Source: Vombatus ursinus (Eukaryota; Chordata; Mammalia; Diprotodontia; Vombatidae). Taken from it: 64,000 nucleotides of DNA. Position 1 is the stretch's first letter, and each line of letters begins with the position of its first letter. Location of the stretch: assembly GCF_900497805.2 (NCBI RefSeq), contig NW_020954569.1:19889336-19953335 (forward strand). The letters run 5' to 3'. The position numbers and the translations under genes were made by a program. This document shows positions 45,705 through 56,454 of the stretch, one piece after another. The notes under the pieces were generated by a model that did not search any database, was not told the DNA's origin, and was given only the letters and a program-made list of their open reading frames with translations.

Positions 45705-46077
45705 TTGTAATAGTGTAAGACCTAAGATGTCTCCTCTTCAAGATAAGAACTCTCCTATTGAAAGATGTGATCCCTTTCAGAACAGAGGGTGCTGGCTCCT
45801 CTAGTAGAAGGCAGAACCATTTTTTGTTAATTTAATGAAATTCTCCTTCTGTGGCCAGGAAAACAGTGGCCTGCTACCAAACAAACTCACTTGTAGATTT
45901 TTTTTTATTGTTGTTGTTTTATCATGTCTTACTCACTTTACGTTACAAAAAAGATATGAAGCCCAGAATAGGCTTTCCCACCCACCTTTCTTTTTTACAT
46001 TACAATTATGCATAATATGAAGGGATAGTAAAAAGTGGTATATGTTCTTCTGCTTTACATTTGGAATTTAAGGTACT
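45705..46077. other. Unassigned DNA
   Basis: Nothing recognised. Confidence 0.4.
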
Positions 46078-46215
46078 GGAAGAGGCTGTGAATGGAGCAA
46101 CATCTCTGAAGTCACAGGTCCCAAGTTTGATTCCTTACTCTGACACCACCTATGTGACTTAGAACAAGGCATTTATTTCATTTGGATCTTAGTTTCTGCC
46201 TCCATAAATGAGGCA
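46078..46215 (+). repeat. MIR-type CORE-SINE
   Basis: TCACAGGTCCCAAGTTTGAT, CTATGTGACTTAGAACAAGG and TCCATAAATGAGGCAGAA. Diverged. Confidence 0.65.
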
Positions 46216-46454
46216 GAAAACAATAACAACAATAAAGGTTTCTGCATGAAGTCTTTAAAGAGAGAGAGAAGGACTTTCAGAGGAGGTGTTGTGAGTTAAA
46301 TCTTTGTCCCAGTTCTTTCTTGCATGTATACCTCACTATTATTACGGTCTAAGTTTAAGCTCCCATCATGGATGCTGTATATATTTGTTAGAAGAAGTAA
46401 ACCAGGTTTTTTTGGAGAACATTTTACATCAACTGTCAATGGAGGCTACTGCAT

Positions 46455-46580
46455 CTGGCACTAAGGATCTCTAGTGGGAAAATCACAGTCTCTGAGAGTT
46501 ATCTCTAGAACCCTGAGAGTAGTAGCAGTTGCCTCTGGGTACCCAATCTGCCAATTTAAGCGAAAGTTGGGGAATAGTTC
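46455..46580 (+). repeat. Unclassified interspersed repeat, copy 2
   Basis: Matches 3225-3350 in the same orientation: TCTAGAACCCTGAGAGTAG, GCCTCTGGGTACCC and GCCAATTTAAGCGAAAGTTG. The family is not recognised, and the microsatellite cuts it at the right. Confidence 0.45.
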
Positions 46581-46584
46581 TTTA

Positions 46585-46760
46585 TTTTTCTTCCTTCCTT
46601 CCTTCCTTCCTTCCTTCCTTCCTTCCTTCCTTCCTTNNNNNNNNNNCTTCCTTCCTTCCTTCCTTCCTTCCTTCCTTCCTTCCTTCCTTCCTTCCTTCCT
46701 TCCTCCCTTCCTTCCTTTTTTTCTTTCTCCTCCTTTTTTTCTTCCTCTTCTTCCTCCCAA
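46585..46760. repeat. (CCTT)n microsatellite with assembly gap
   Basis: Tandem CTTC units run on both sides of ten N bases at 46637-46646. Beyond about 46705 it becomes C/T-rich sequence reaching 46850. The gap is most likely a collapsed or unresolved array, so its true length is unknown. The Lys/Arg/Gly and Leu/Pro/Ser repeat frames here are artefacts. Confidence 0.97.
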
Positions 46761-46859
46761 TTAATAGGCACTCATTCTTTCTTACCCTGCTCCTCCTCCT
46801 CCTACTCCATCTCCATATCCTCTTCCTCCTCCATCTCCTCTTCTTCTCTAACCACATGT

Positions 46860-47340
46860 GGTCACTCTCTCCACTTAGGACATCATATCCTTACATGTGG
46901 ATGCTCTGTCCATAGAGATATGATTTTGGTTGCTTTTATTTTTCTAAGATATTTTGGAAATAGGGGCTAGGTTTTTCAAAATTTTCAATTAATTGATTTG
47001 TTAATTATTTTCCCCAAAGCTGGGAGAATGCTCTTTTTGTCCTTTGCAGTTTTCATTGTCTCATTTTCATTCAGTTTCATTCATTTCATTCAGTTTCATT
47101 TCATTAATGGTTTCTTCAAATATAGTTCTGTAAAGCAGGGTTTAAAAAAAGCCCTTGTCTTTCAAATGGAGCAACTTTTGGCCTTTAAAAGTCCAACCTC
47201 TCAGGCTTTCGTTGAATGGCCAATAATAACCTCCAGCTCAAGTCTTTGTGGCTCATTGTTTAAGTTTTGATGACTTAGAATGATTGCAAATAGCAATTGA
47301 TTTCTGTTTGGTCAGAAACTTTGAAGGTCACACCCTCTAA
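46860..47340. other. Unassigned DNA
   Basis: Contains a TTCATT/CAGTTTCATT-rich imperfect tandem near 47050-47105. No gene. Confidence 0.4.
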
Positions 47341-47347
47341 GACTGAT

Positions 47348-47436
47348 ATCACTGATATCAGTGATGATAAATTAGGTTATCTTTTATGATAATCTTTTTG
47401 TGATGATAAATTAGGTTATCTTTTATGATAATCTTT
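47348..47436. repeat. Palindrome and 37-bp tandem duplication
   Basis: A perfect 18-base palindrome, ATCACTGATATCAGTGAT, lies at 47348-47365. The 37-base block starting GTGATGATAAATTAGG at 47361-47397 is repeated without change at 47400-47436 (period 39). A recent local duplication. Confidence 0.9.
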
Positions 47437-47454
47437 ACCCAATCCTTAGTCATT

Positions 47455-47632
47455 GAATGGGCATTGTGTCATAAAAACTGAGACCAGGGAACTTTATTTA
47501 GAAAGGTCAAGTTCACCCACTGCGTCCTGGGCATCGAGGGTCAGGCAGTTTGTCTTCCTTCACAAGTAAAGACATTACCCTCATGATGTCATTAATGTCA
47601 TCTTAGACAAGTATTGAAGATGAACAACAAAG
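47455..47632 (+). repeat. Possible old interspersed repeat, unnamed
   Basis: The end reads ATGATGTCATTAATGTCATC, AGTATTGAAGATGAACAACA, a pattern I have met as a repeat terminus in marsupial DNA but cannot name with certainty. Confidence 0.35.
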
Positions 47633-47889
47633 AACTAATTGCCTTATGAGTTCCCTGTTACCTCATCTTTGATCTTGTTCTAAAATGCCAAAGGCTATAA
47701 CAGTTCTTTCAAACTGATCAATGGCTGTTCCCATGTCTAGTTCTGCATGAGCAGAAAAATTAACTTTAGCTAATTAAAAGGCACTTATAATTATTTTTGT
47801 ACTCAACCCTATGTTAGGTTTACATCATATCACAGTAATACGAAACTTTGGGTTCTAAATCTGCAATTCCATCTCTCGAGGGAGCTCTA

Positions 47890-48062
47890 GGTGTGGAAGT
47901 TACATTTATTGATGGAAGTCATCAAGTTATCTGTAACTTATAGTTTTAGAGATCTATCTGAGGCATTGAGATATTTTAAAAGACTAATCAAAGTTCATAT
48001 GGACAGGTGGTGCTTGAACCTAGGTCTTCCTGACTTCAAGGCCAACCTTTTAGCGACTTTCC
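47890..48062 (-). repeat. CORE-SINE, minus strand
   Basis: On +: TGAACCTAGGTCTTCCTGAC, TTCAAGGCCAACC at the head end, and a GATCTATCTGAGGCATTGAG block. Diverged. Confidence 0.6.
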
Positions 48063-48064
48063 TA

Positions 48065-48805
48065 TCTGTGTTTTTTATCATTTTTTTTCTAAAAAGTGTG
48101 TGTGAGGGTGGCCGAGGTGGGCCTATTGGGCAGCCTAGTGAAGGCTATAGACTCCTTTCCAGAAGAATGTTTTTTTCTTTTAAATCCATAATTGAGCAAA
48201 ATGTACATTTTATTTAGAGATTTCTGAAAATAAAGATGTATTTTTTTCCCCATCCAAGTCTATGGGTACTCATATACTCCATGTTAAGAACATTTGCTGT
48301 ATGTAAAAAACATTAGAGAATATTTTTATGGCAGACTGTTACTCTGCATATGTAACTGAGTACATAAATTTCTGACTTTTTTTAAATATGGTGACTCTCA
48401 GGAGAGGTAACATTTCTGACTGATGTTCTTGTTTCTTATTTTTCTTGTTTTTGTTCTATTTTTCTATTTATTTCCTTATTCTCTCTGTTTTCCACTTGAT
48501 TTAAGGTGGCTTCTGATTTTTATATCTTCCATGGCACAATCTCTTATTTCTTCTTGTATTCAATCAAAATAATCCAGAAGGAAATAAAAAAAATACATAT
48601 ATGTGTGACACTGTCCAATATTAACATGTTGAATTTCCAATAAAAATAAAAATTATTGTTGCATCAAACCAATATATTTCTGCAAACTAGTGCTGACTAT
48701 TCAGCTTGAAAAGCCACTTCTACAAGAATATCATTTTCACTGCCCTTGTTCTCCATTAGTTTGATTCAATCTTATAATAATTTGTCTACCTTCCTAGTAA
48801 TGCTA
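48065..48805. other. Unassigned DNA
   Basis: AT-rich, with a pyrimidine-rich part near 48430-48560. Nothing recognised. Confidence 0.4.
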
Positions 48806-48807
48806 TG

Positions 48808-49075
48808 GGGAAGTGAGGTGGTACAATAGATAAAGTGCCTCCAGTGCCTGGAGAGTCAAGTGAAGTCCTCTTCCTAAGTTCAAATCTGGTCTTTCACATT
48901 TACTACTTGTGTGACCCTGGGCAAGTCACTTTACCCTCCTTGCTTTAATTTCCTCAAAAGGAAAATTAGCTAGAGAAGGAAATGGCAAACCACTCCAATA
49001 TTTTTGCAAAGAAAACCCCAAATGGGGTCACAAAGCATTGGATACAATTGAAAAATAATGGGACAACAAAATTAA
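48808..49075 (+). repeat. CORE-SINE with RTE-type tail
   Basis: Head GGGAAGTGAGGTGGTACAAT, then GTGTGACCCTGGGCAAGTCA, GCTAGAGAAGGAAATGGCAA, ACCACTCCAATATTTTTGC and CCCCAAATGGGGTCACAAAG. The full-length arrangement of tRNA head, CORE and RTE-like tail is easy to see here. Confidence 0.92.
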
Positions 49076-49134
49076 TGTTATAATAAAGCATACCAATAAC
49101 AACCTTTCCCACCAAAGATGACATTTAATGATTG

Positions 49135-49365
49135 CTTGCATTTATCTATCACTTTATAATTAAAATATGTTCATATGCTCATTGGCTCATTTCCTTCCAA
49201 CTACACTGTGAAGTATACAAGGACAATGTCATTCCCCCTATTTTACAGATGGGAAGACTGAGCCTCAAAAAATTTAAATGATTTATCAAGGCCTATAACT
49301 AATAAGTGAGGAAATGAAACAAATCACTTGGCTCCAAGTGCTCTCCTCACTATATCCTGGTAATA
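49135..49365 (-). repeat. MIR-type CORE-SINE
   Basis: On +: CCCCCTATTTTACAGATGGG, AAGACTGAGCCTC and GTGCTCTCCTCACTATATCC. Old. Confidence 0.7.
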
Positions 49366-49369
49366 AAAA

Positions 49370-51320
49370 TGTATACACTATTCTAAAATGAATTTCACAT
49401 ATAATTCAATTTGTGCCCTAATTGTCTGTATAAAATACTTATAACTTATAACTAATCTTAAGTTTCTCATTAGCATGGAAAACATTAGTTTAGTAAATTA
49501 TATGAATGGAACAGAGAACTAAGGGTGTGGTATCCATCTGAAAATGTAAGGAAAACATAAACATATTTCTGTCTAAAACATATGAGATGATAGCAGTTCA
49601 TGGTTCTCTGAGGCTAAATTATCATAAGATGATGAGCAATACATTTTATGAAGGGAAGAAGGTAGGAAAAATTTTTTAATCCAGTTCTTTGTAATATATG
49701 TGTAATGGACAGCCACCAACTCTCTAGTATCTCATACTTCTTACTGGTGCATGTGGTTACTACTCCTTCTCTGGCCTGACTGTCTTCCTCCAGTCTGTTC
49801 TCATATTGACAGGTCTAGGTTATCATAAATTGATAACACCACAAATTAATTGTGCTGAAATTTCCTCAGAGATCTAAAGCTGAACAAGTTTTGAGTCCAT
49901 ATACTTCCCAAACTCACCACACTTTATCTTAAACTCCTCCAGCCCCTCCCCCCACACACAACTGAGTTTGTATTTTTTAACCCAGGTACTGATAATAATG
50001 GCACTTGTAGATCATAAGTAAAATCATTTATTTAACAATAAGACAAAATCAGAGCTGGGTTTCTAATGTTCTGTTGAGTCTTCAATCTCCTTGATTTCTT
50101 AATCTTGTCCCTTTTTGACCACTCCACTCAGATTCTTCACTACTTTCAGTGGCTTAAAATCAATGCTTCCTGATATTTGATGACTTACCAGTTCCCTTAT
50201 ACTTTCTTAAATAGTATGTTTTATTCAAGAGCTAATGAGGATTCCTTTACTGCAGGATATTGTAAGGAAAATTTAATGAACTGACACCAGACCAAGAATC
50301 TCCTATATTTGTTTTTCACTGATAATCCCAAATCCAATCACAATATGAAGATTTTTTTTCTTTTCCAGTTTTAGACATACTCTTTCAAATTCATGTCGAT
50401 AATGCATTTTTCCCTAAATTATTGTTTTTTATCAAGTTGTGAAAGAGGATGGTTTACTTGATTAAAGTCCAGCCTTAGACACTAGAAGATATGGGTAATT
50501 TCCTTCCTCTGGCACACAGAAAAGTCATTTACTTGTTCAGTACCCCAGGAAATTCTAAGTTAAGGATGACTTACCAATGTACATCTATGAAGGGTATTTC
50601 CATACCAGTAGCTCCTCCACAACAATGAAATCAGAGATCTGGACCAAAATAAGATTTTAAAATTTAAAAAATTATCTAATTAAGCTAACAAAATCAAATG
50701 TTATTGTAAATTCATTGACAATTAACAAACTTTTTTTATTTAGTTATAAATGCAATTTGGAAAAATAAGAAGTCTGTAACAGGAAACATAAATGTTTGTG
50801 TCAGTTACTACAATGTTCTAAGGCAATTATGTGATTAAAAAAGTTTATAAGGTTATCTGAAAATTTTATTGGAAAATGTAATTTTAGTTTTGATATTTGT
50901 TTTTTTTTTAGTTTAGTTTAGTTTAGTTTTGATATTTCTTTTTTGCTTTTTTTTAACCTACTTAATTTTTATCTTCTAAAATGTCATTTGATCATGATCT
51001 CTCTCTGTTTTAAACTAAATTATTTGAACATTATCTTTGGAAAATGATGTGGTTCCCAAAGGGTATAGCTAACCTGACAGATATGGGCAAATCTCTTAAG
51101 TATATATCTCTATCTACCTACATATAAATGGAGATAAATAGAGAGATTTCTTCTTTGTTTAAAAAAGAAGTTACAACAGTTTATTTTATAATGTATGCCC
51201 TCTCCAAAGAAGCTTTTTCTGTATCAGAAAGATTTTTAAAAGTGAATCAAAACAATAAACAATATATACACTTTAAAATAATCAAAACAATAAACAATAT
51301 ACACTTTAAAAAAAGAGTAT
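49370..51320. other. Unassigned DNA
   Basis: About 2 kb with no recognised gene or repeat apart from a TTTAG tract near 50908-50930 and a two-copy tandem (AATCAAAACAATAAACAATA, period 35) at 51245-51311. Confidence 0.45.
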
Positions 51321-51324
51321 CATG

Positions 51325-51435
51325 AGGGTAGGGTCCCATGTGTTAAATGAATTTTTTATCTCACTAGCTACCTAACAAAATCCTTGGCACATAGTAAAAA
51401 GAGACAATAAAAACAAAATATTTGTAATTGAATCG
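51325..51435 (+). repeat. L2 3' end relic
   Basis: GAGGGTAGGGTCCCATGTG, CCTTGGCACATAGTAAAAAG and a decayed AATAAAAACAAAATATT end fit an L2 terminus. Confidence 0.5.
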
Positions 51436-51439
51436 AATT

Positions 51440-51773
51440 TGTCATATCTTTACTGTATCTGAATTTTTAACAAGATACTATTAAAAAGATAGGAGAAAAT
51501 AGAAAATATCTGGAAAAAATAACAAAGTTGAGAGATTTGAAAAAAAATATCCAAAGAACAGATGTTGTAGTGGTCAACTTCCATCAAAATCCATCTTTTT
51601 CTTCAAGTTATCAACTCAGGTTTCACTTCTCACATAAAGGTTTCCCTGACCCATTACCCCAGAGCTCTGAGTCTTCTTTCCCTCTCCATGATTCCTTGTG
51701 CTATCAATATTTGTGTGTACATTATATTTTCTCTCCCAATCAATATTAAGACCCATTATATAAACTATTATGG

Positions 51774-51809
<36 letters not shown>

Positions 51810-51918
51810 TTTTTGCAGCCCCAATAACTTTCATGTAAAAGTTATTAACTATTCAATTGGTTTAGGTTAAGGAATAAAAAGCTAATGGCTGATTTTACGT
51901 ACCATTATCACATATGAG
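51440..51918. other. Unassigned DNA with (TG)n
   Basis: A TG microsatellite lies at 51773-51807. No gene. Confidence 0.5.
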
Positions 51919-51929
51919 AAGCATCTATA

Positions 51930-51970
51930 GGGCAGCTAGGTGGGAGAGTGGATAGAGCACAGTGAAGAGG
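51930..51970 (+). repeat. tRNA-derived CORE-SINE, 5' part (split)
   Basis: GGGCAGCTAGGTGGGAGAG, GATAGAGC. It continues at 52619 after an LTR. The whole composite is flanked by AAGCATCTAT at 51919-51928 and 52734-52743, the SINE's own target duplication. Confidence 0.9.
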
Positions 51971-52618
51971 TGTAGATTCTAGGGGTGCTGGGACCTCAAA
52001 ATCATGACAGGCAGGTCCTGCCCAAATGAAATTGACCCATGTCTTCTTTCAGCCAAAAACAAAATTTTATTAGAGATGAACCATACAGGCCAGACTCTTA
52101 AGGACTAGTAGGCATGAGGAAATCACAGCATTTAAATGGGGGCCAGGATGAATCTTATATACAGCCATGTAATTTTGGGGTGTTTGGAGGAGGAGCTGGG
52201 AGGAGGATCTGATTGATTGGGGGAGAAGTTTAGGGACAATGGGAGTGTTTGGGAGTTTGATTAGCATAACAAAGAACTAGAAGGAAGAGGTTGAATAGGC
52301 TCTGGATAAGATCAAAGGTGGGAAGCATACTAGTATCAAACAGGACTTCTTCATTAGGATATCAAAGACTAGGCTTCTTCATTAAGGTATCAAAGGGAGA
52401 TAAAACCTTGGAGAAGGGAGAGCTGGTCCATCAGAATATGAATAAGAGATAAGGAAAGGCTAAGTGAGGGGATTTTACCCTCAGGCAACCATTTGAGACC
52501 AACTAGGTGAGTGAGGTCAAAGAAAGTTTTTGGGTTTTCCAGGGCCTGTAGACAAAAAGGACCCAAATTCCTTTTGGGGCAAGGGGCAAAGGTCTCAGCT
52601 TGAGCCCACACACCATCA
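51971..52618 (-). mobile_element. Solo LTR, family A copy 3
   Basis: About 648 bases, opening TGATGGTGTGTGGGCTC on the minus strand and closing CCCAGCACCCCTAGAATCTACA-like text. It carries AATAAAATTTTGTTTTTGG and CTGAAAGAAG as in the other two family A copies. It lies inside a SINE and is younger than it. The flanking four to six bases are similar on both sides but imperfect. Fossil, LTR only. Confidence 0.82.
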
Positions 52619-52733
52619 AGCAGGACCTTAGTTCAAATCTGGCCTCAGACCAGACACTTGACACTTCTAGCTGTGTGACCCTTGGCAAATCGCTTAACCC
52701 CAATTTTCTTTACCAAAAAAAAAAGAAAAGAAA
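52619..52733 (+). repeat. tRNA-derived CORE-SINE, 3' part (split)
   Basis: AGGACCTTAGTTCAAATC, the CORE GCTGTGTGACCCTTGGC, CCCCAATTTTCTTTACC and an A tail. Confidence 0.9.
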
Positions 52734-52744
52734 AAGCATCTATG

Positions 52745-53900
52745 GTATAGTAGATAGGGAACTGGTCTTGGATGGAGGATGACCAGGCTCTATTTCTTTG
52801 GTCAGTTCACTTAACCCCTCACTGTTTGAGGCTACTCTCTCAGAGTATAAATTGCAGAGGTGTTACTGATTTGCTTTGGTAGAGGGAATTTCTTCATTGG
52901 GTAGTCTCCTATGTCAATTAAATCACATGTTCAATCTCTGTCTCTTTTAATTGTAGGAAACATTTTAGTGAGGAGTATGTTGAACTTTCCTTTTTAATTT
53001 CCATTGCGGCGGGTGGGGAGGGAGAATAAGAAACATGGAGGACTTAGAACAAATAAGAAGTGAAAATGAAACAAAATTAGAAAAATATTAGGAGATTTAT
53101 TGTGGAAAAGCTTATTACTGATTTTATATTATATATATGTATATATATTATATATATATAATATATATACACATATATTTATATATGAAGATCAGATATA
53201 CCTATGTACTGAGAAGAGATGTTTTGGAAACTGTGATTTTGGAGGGGAAGATTAGAAAAAACAAGTGTTATGGATGACTAGTAGGCTGCCTCAAGATAAG
53301 TTGCTAAATAAGATATTTTCTCTCAACATGATTATATAGGTACATACACATGTCCTTGAAGATAGCATTGCTTCTTAACATTAAAATCATTGCCTTTATT
53401 GACATCCCAGATAATGAAGCCCGAAGACTTGCACAGAAGTTTTCATGACTAAAAATTTTATCCATAAATCCTCTCCAGTAATACTGAAAGCTTAGGAGCA
53501 CAAATTTATATTGAATTCTTGTTCACACTGAAATAAATCCACAGCTCACAGAAACTTCTTATAATTTCTCATGGGAAAAATGTTAAGACAGCCCTACCAA
53601 ATGCTAGAGTTTGTATTTCATTTACGAAGATGCATAATATGATTCAAATAACACATACTCCCAGACAGTGACACTGATATAATAATTTAATGAGTTGTAT
53701 ACATCATATGTTCAAGTATTTTTATTTAATATAAACTTCTAATGCTCTAATAACATGAATTTAACTTGTATATTAGGCCTGAAAACTGAAGTCAAAAAAC
53801 AGTGTTTTATGACCCCCAAAATAAAAGGTACAGATATATTTAGAATTAAAGCATTGATTTAATTGTAAATGTTGTACAATGTCAGAGTTCAGAAACTTCC
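52745..53900. other. Unassigned DNA with (TA)n
   Basis: A TA-rich palindromic tract lies at about 53128-53190. No gene or further repeat is recognised. Confidence 0.45.
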
Positions 53901-53905
53901 TTCTA

Positions 53906-54072
53906 GGGGCAGCTAGGTGGTGCAGTGGATAGAGTACTGACCCTGGAGTCAGGAGGATATGAGCTCAAATCTGGCCTCAGACACTTTTTGCTTATTAGCT
54001 GTGTGACCCTGGGTAAATCACTTAACCCCATTGCCTAGCAAAAAGCAAACCAAAACAACAACAAAAAAACCC
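53906..54072 (+). repeat. tRNA-derived CORE-SINE with target duplication
   Basis: GGGGCAGCTAGGTGGTGCAG, GGAGTCAGGAGGATATGAGC, CORE GCTGTGTGACCCTGGG, and an A/C-rich tail. AGAAACTTCCTTCTA (53891-53905) and AGAAGCTTCCTTTTA (54073-54087) flank it. Confidence 0.93.
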
Positions 54073-54089
54073 AGAAGCTTCCTTTTAGT

Positions 54090-54577
54090 TGTGGTGATAA
54101 AAATAACATAGACACATATAAGATATAGAACTCTATAAAAATGTTTAGAGAATAAGCTTCATTGCTCCAATTTCATGGTCAAAGCAATTTAAATATTCAT
54201 GAATCCACATTAGAGGCTACTGAGCCCCTTTCTCATCTTCTTGTTTCCTTTTAAAATTTTTTCTTTTTACTTCCAGCTCATTCTACATTTCTCTTTCTGT
54301 TGTTTTCCTTTCCTTTACACATGATTATAAATGTGTTCACAAACCACTTTTAATTGTGATTAGATACATTTTTTATAAAATGCATATTCTATTTTATCAT
54401 TCCATCAAGGTAAATCTGATTTCTCTATGATATGACAGGAAGGTTTAATCTCTGGCAGGGCTTTCAATGCTTTCAGCTATAAGACCCATGACAGACTATG
54501 TGCTGTATTGCAATTATAGAAAATGACCCTGGTCTCTATGGCTCCCATTCATTTCTAAAGTGGAAGCTTTGCGATAG
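54090..54577. other. Unassigned DNA
   Basis: Nothing recognised. Confidence 0.4.
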
Positions 54578-54656
54578 TCATCAAAACAATCTGATATTCA
54601 GTAAGAAATAGAGTGGTCCACTCTATTTCTTACTGAATATCAGATTGTTTTGATGA
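54578..54656. repeat. Perfect inverted repeat, 39-bp arms, 1-base loop
   Basis: The left arm 54578-54616 begins TCATCAAAACAATCTG and ends AGAGTGG. The right arm 54618-54656 is its exact reverse complement. Only the T at 54617 separates them. Outside the arms, CTTTGCGATA on the left and the reverse complement of TATCACAAAG on the right still match imperfectly. It does not belong to any repeat I recognise. Confidence 0.97.
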
Positions 54657-54711
54657 TTTTATCACAAAGTTTACTATTAACTCCTCTTAGAACAGATTGG
54701 GAACACAACAG

Positions 54712-54928
54712 GGAATAGAACATTGTGCCTGGAGTGAAGACCTGAGTTCAAATGTGGCCTCAGACATTTACCAATTGTATGAGCCTAAACAAATCACATA
54801 ACCTTGTTTGCCTCAGTTTTCTCATCTGTAAAATGAGCTGGAGAAGAAAATGGCAAACCACTCCAATATTTTTGCCAAGAAAACCTCAAAATGAGTCACA
54901 GAAAGCCAGACATAACTGAACAACAACA
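54712..54928 (+). repeat. CORE-SINE with RTE-type tail
   Basis: GAAGACCTGAGTTCAAATGT, TGCCTCAGTTTTCTCATC, GTAAAATGAGCTGGAG, ATGGCAAACCACTCCAATAT and GACATAACTGAACAACAACA. Confidence 0.88.
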
Positions 54929-54929
54929 T

Positions 54930-56036
54930 CAGAAGCACACAGTAGTAAATGACCATGGTAATCTAGTGTTTGAGAAACACAAAGATCCAAGGTTTAAGGG
55001 TAAAAATACAACATTTGAAAAAAAAATGCCGGAAAAACTGGAAAGCAGCTTGGTAAAGACTAAGACAGATCACCATCTCACACTGTATGCCAAGATGAAG
55101 TCAAAATGGATTAATGCTTTAGATTAAAAAGGTTGATATCATAAGTAAATAAGGGGAGTGTACAAAAAAATTGTACCTGTCAAATCTAGGAATAAGAGTT
55201 TTTGACCAAACAAGAGATTTTGATTACATGAAATTAAAAAGCTTTTGCACAAATGAAACTAATGCAGCCAAGTTTAAAAGGAAAACAGAAAACTGGGAGG
55301 AAAATTTTAAATCAAGTGTCTCTGATAAAGGCCTCATTTCTTAAACATGTAACTTAGCAAAATTTATAGAAACTAAGAGCTATCCCCCATTGATAAGAAG
55401 GACATGAACAGCAGTTTTCAAAAGAAGAAATCAAAGCTATCAATAATCATCTAAAAATGCTCTAACTCACTATTGATTAGAGAAAAGCTAATTAAAACAA
55501 CTCTAAGGTACAATATCACATTTATCATATTGGCTAATATGACAGAAAGGGACAATACCTTTTGTAGGGGATGTGGGAAAATCGGGACATTGATGCACTC
55601 TTTATGGAGTTGTGAACTGACACACATTCTGAAAAATAATTTGGATCTAAGCCCAAAGGGCTGTAAAACTGTACCTTTTGACCTAGCCTTACCATTACTG
55701 GATCTGTATCCCAAAGAGAACACAGAAAAGGAAAAAAAAGACCTGTTTGTAGACAAAATATTTATAGTAGTTCTTTTTGAGTTGGCAAAGTATTGGAAAT
55801 CAAGGAGATACCCATCAATTGAAGGATGGCTGAACAATTTATGTTTTATGATTAAGATGGAATACTATTGTGCTTTATTAAATGATGAGCAGAACAGTTT
55901 CAGGGGAAAAAAAAAGAACAACACATGAGAAGACTGATATTAAGAAAATTTAAGCAATGTTAAGTGACCAGAATCAGGAATACATTGTACACAGTAACAA
56001 ATATTGTGATAATGATCAAATGTGATAGACTTATCT
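54930..56036 (+). repeat. L1 LINE, end of ORF2
   Basis: The text follows L1 ORF2 in sense orientation: ATGCCAAGATGAAGTCAAAA, GATTACATGAAATTAAAAAGC, CCTTTTGACCTAGCC and GATACCCATCAATTG. The 151-codon open frame at 55473-55928 is part of this ORF2 end (it contains LALPLLDLYPKE), not a separate gene. It continues after the inverted piece at 56037-56223. Confidence 0.9.
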
Positions 56037-56223
56037 GCTTATCCTTTGTTCATTTATCAATTGGGTGATGGCTCTTATTTTTTTTTTTTTATAAACTCAA
56101 CTAGTAAGACATTTACCTGACAAACTTGCTCTAAAATTTTCTCCCCAATTTTCTGTTGCTTTTTTTTTAAATTTTGGCTTCATTAGTTTTATTTGTTCAA
56201 AAGACTTTTAATTTCATGTATCA
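56037..56223 (-). repeat. L1 ORF2 fragment inserted in opposite orientation
   Basis: On +: CATTTATCAATTGGGTGATG, GGCTTCATTAGTTTTATTTG and TTTAATTTCATGTATC, the reverse complement of ORF2 sequence like that at about 55215-55400. AGACTTATCT (56027-56036) and AGACTTAGCT (56224-56233) flank it, a likely target duplication. It is truncated at both ends. Confidence 0.75.
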
Positions 56224-56450
56224 AGACTTAGCTTGATCAAGACATTGACTCAAGACAATTCTAGAGGATACATAATGAAAAATGCTATCTACTTCAAGAC
56301 AAAGAACTGATGATCTCCAAACGCAGATTCAGGCTTTTTTTTAATAATTATTTTTGTTGTTTTATTTTATTTGTGTTTTCTTTTTGCAACCGGGCTAATA
56401 TAGAAATATATTTGACATGACCTGGCATGTATAATTGTAGATTAAATTTT
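56224..56450 (+). repeat. L1 LINE 3'UTR, continuation
   Basis: CAAGACAATTCTAGAGGAT, ATGCTATCTACTTCAAG, CGCAGATTCAGG and a T-rich stretch, then a degraded end. It completes the L1 begun at 54930. Confidence 0.75.
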
Positions 56451-56454
56451 CACA

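Noticed and set aside
46461-46915. Several Lys/Arg/Gly or Leu/Pro/Ser-rich open frames
   Set aside because: Translations of the CCTT microsatellite and its gap.
55473-55928. 151-codon open frame, the longest in the window
   Set aside because: It is the decayed end of L1 ORF2, recognisable from the L1 word order on both sides.
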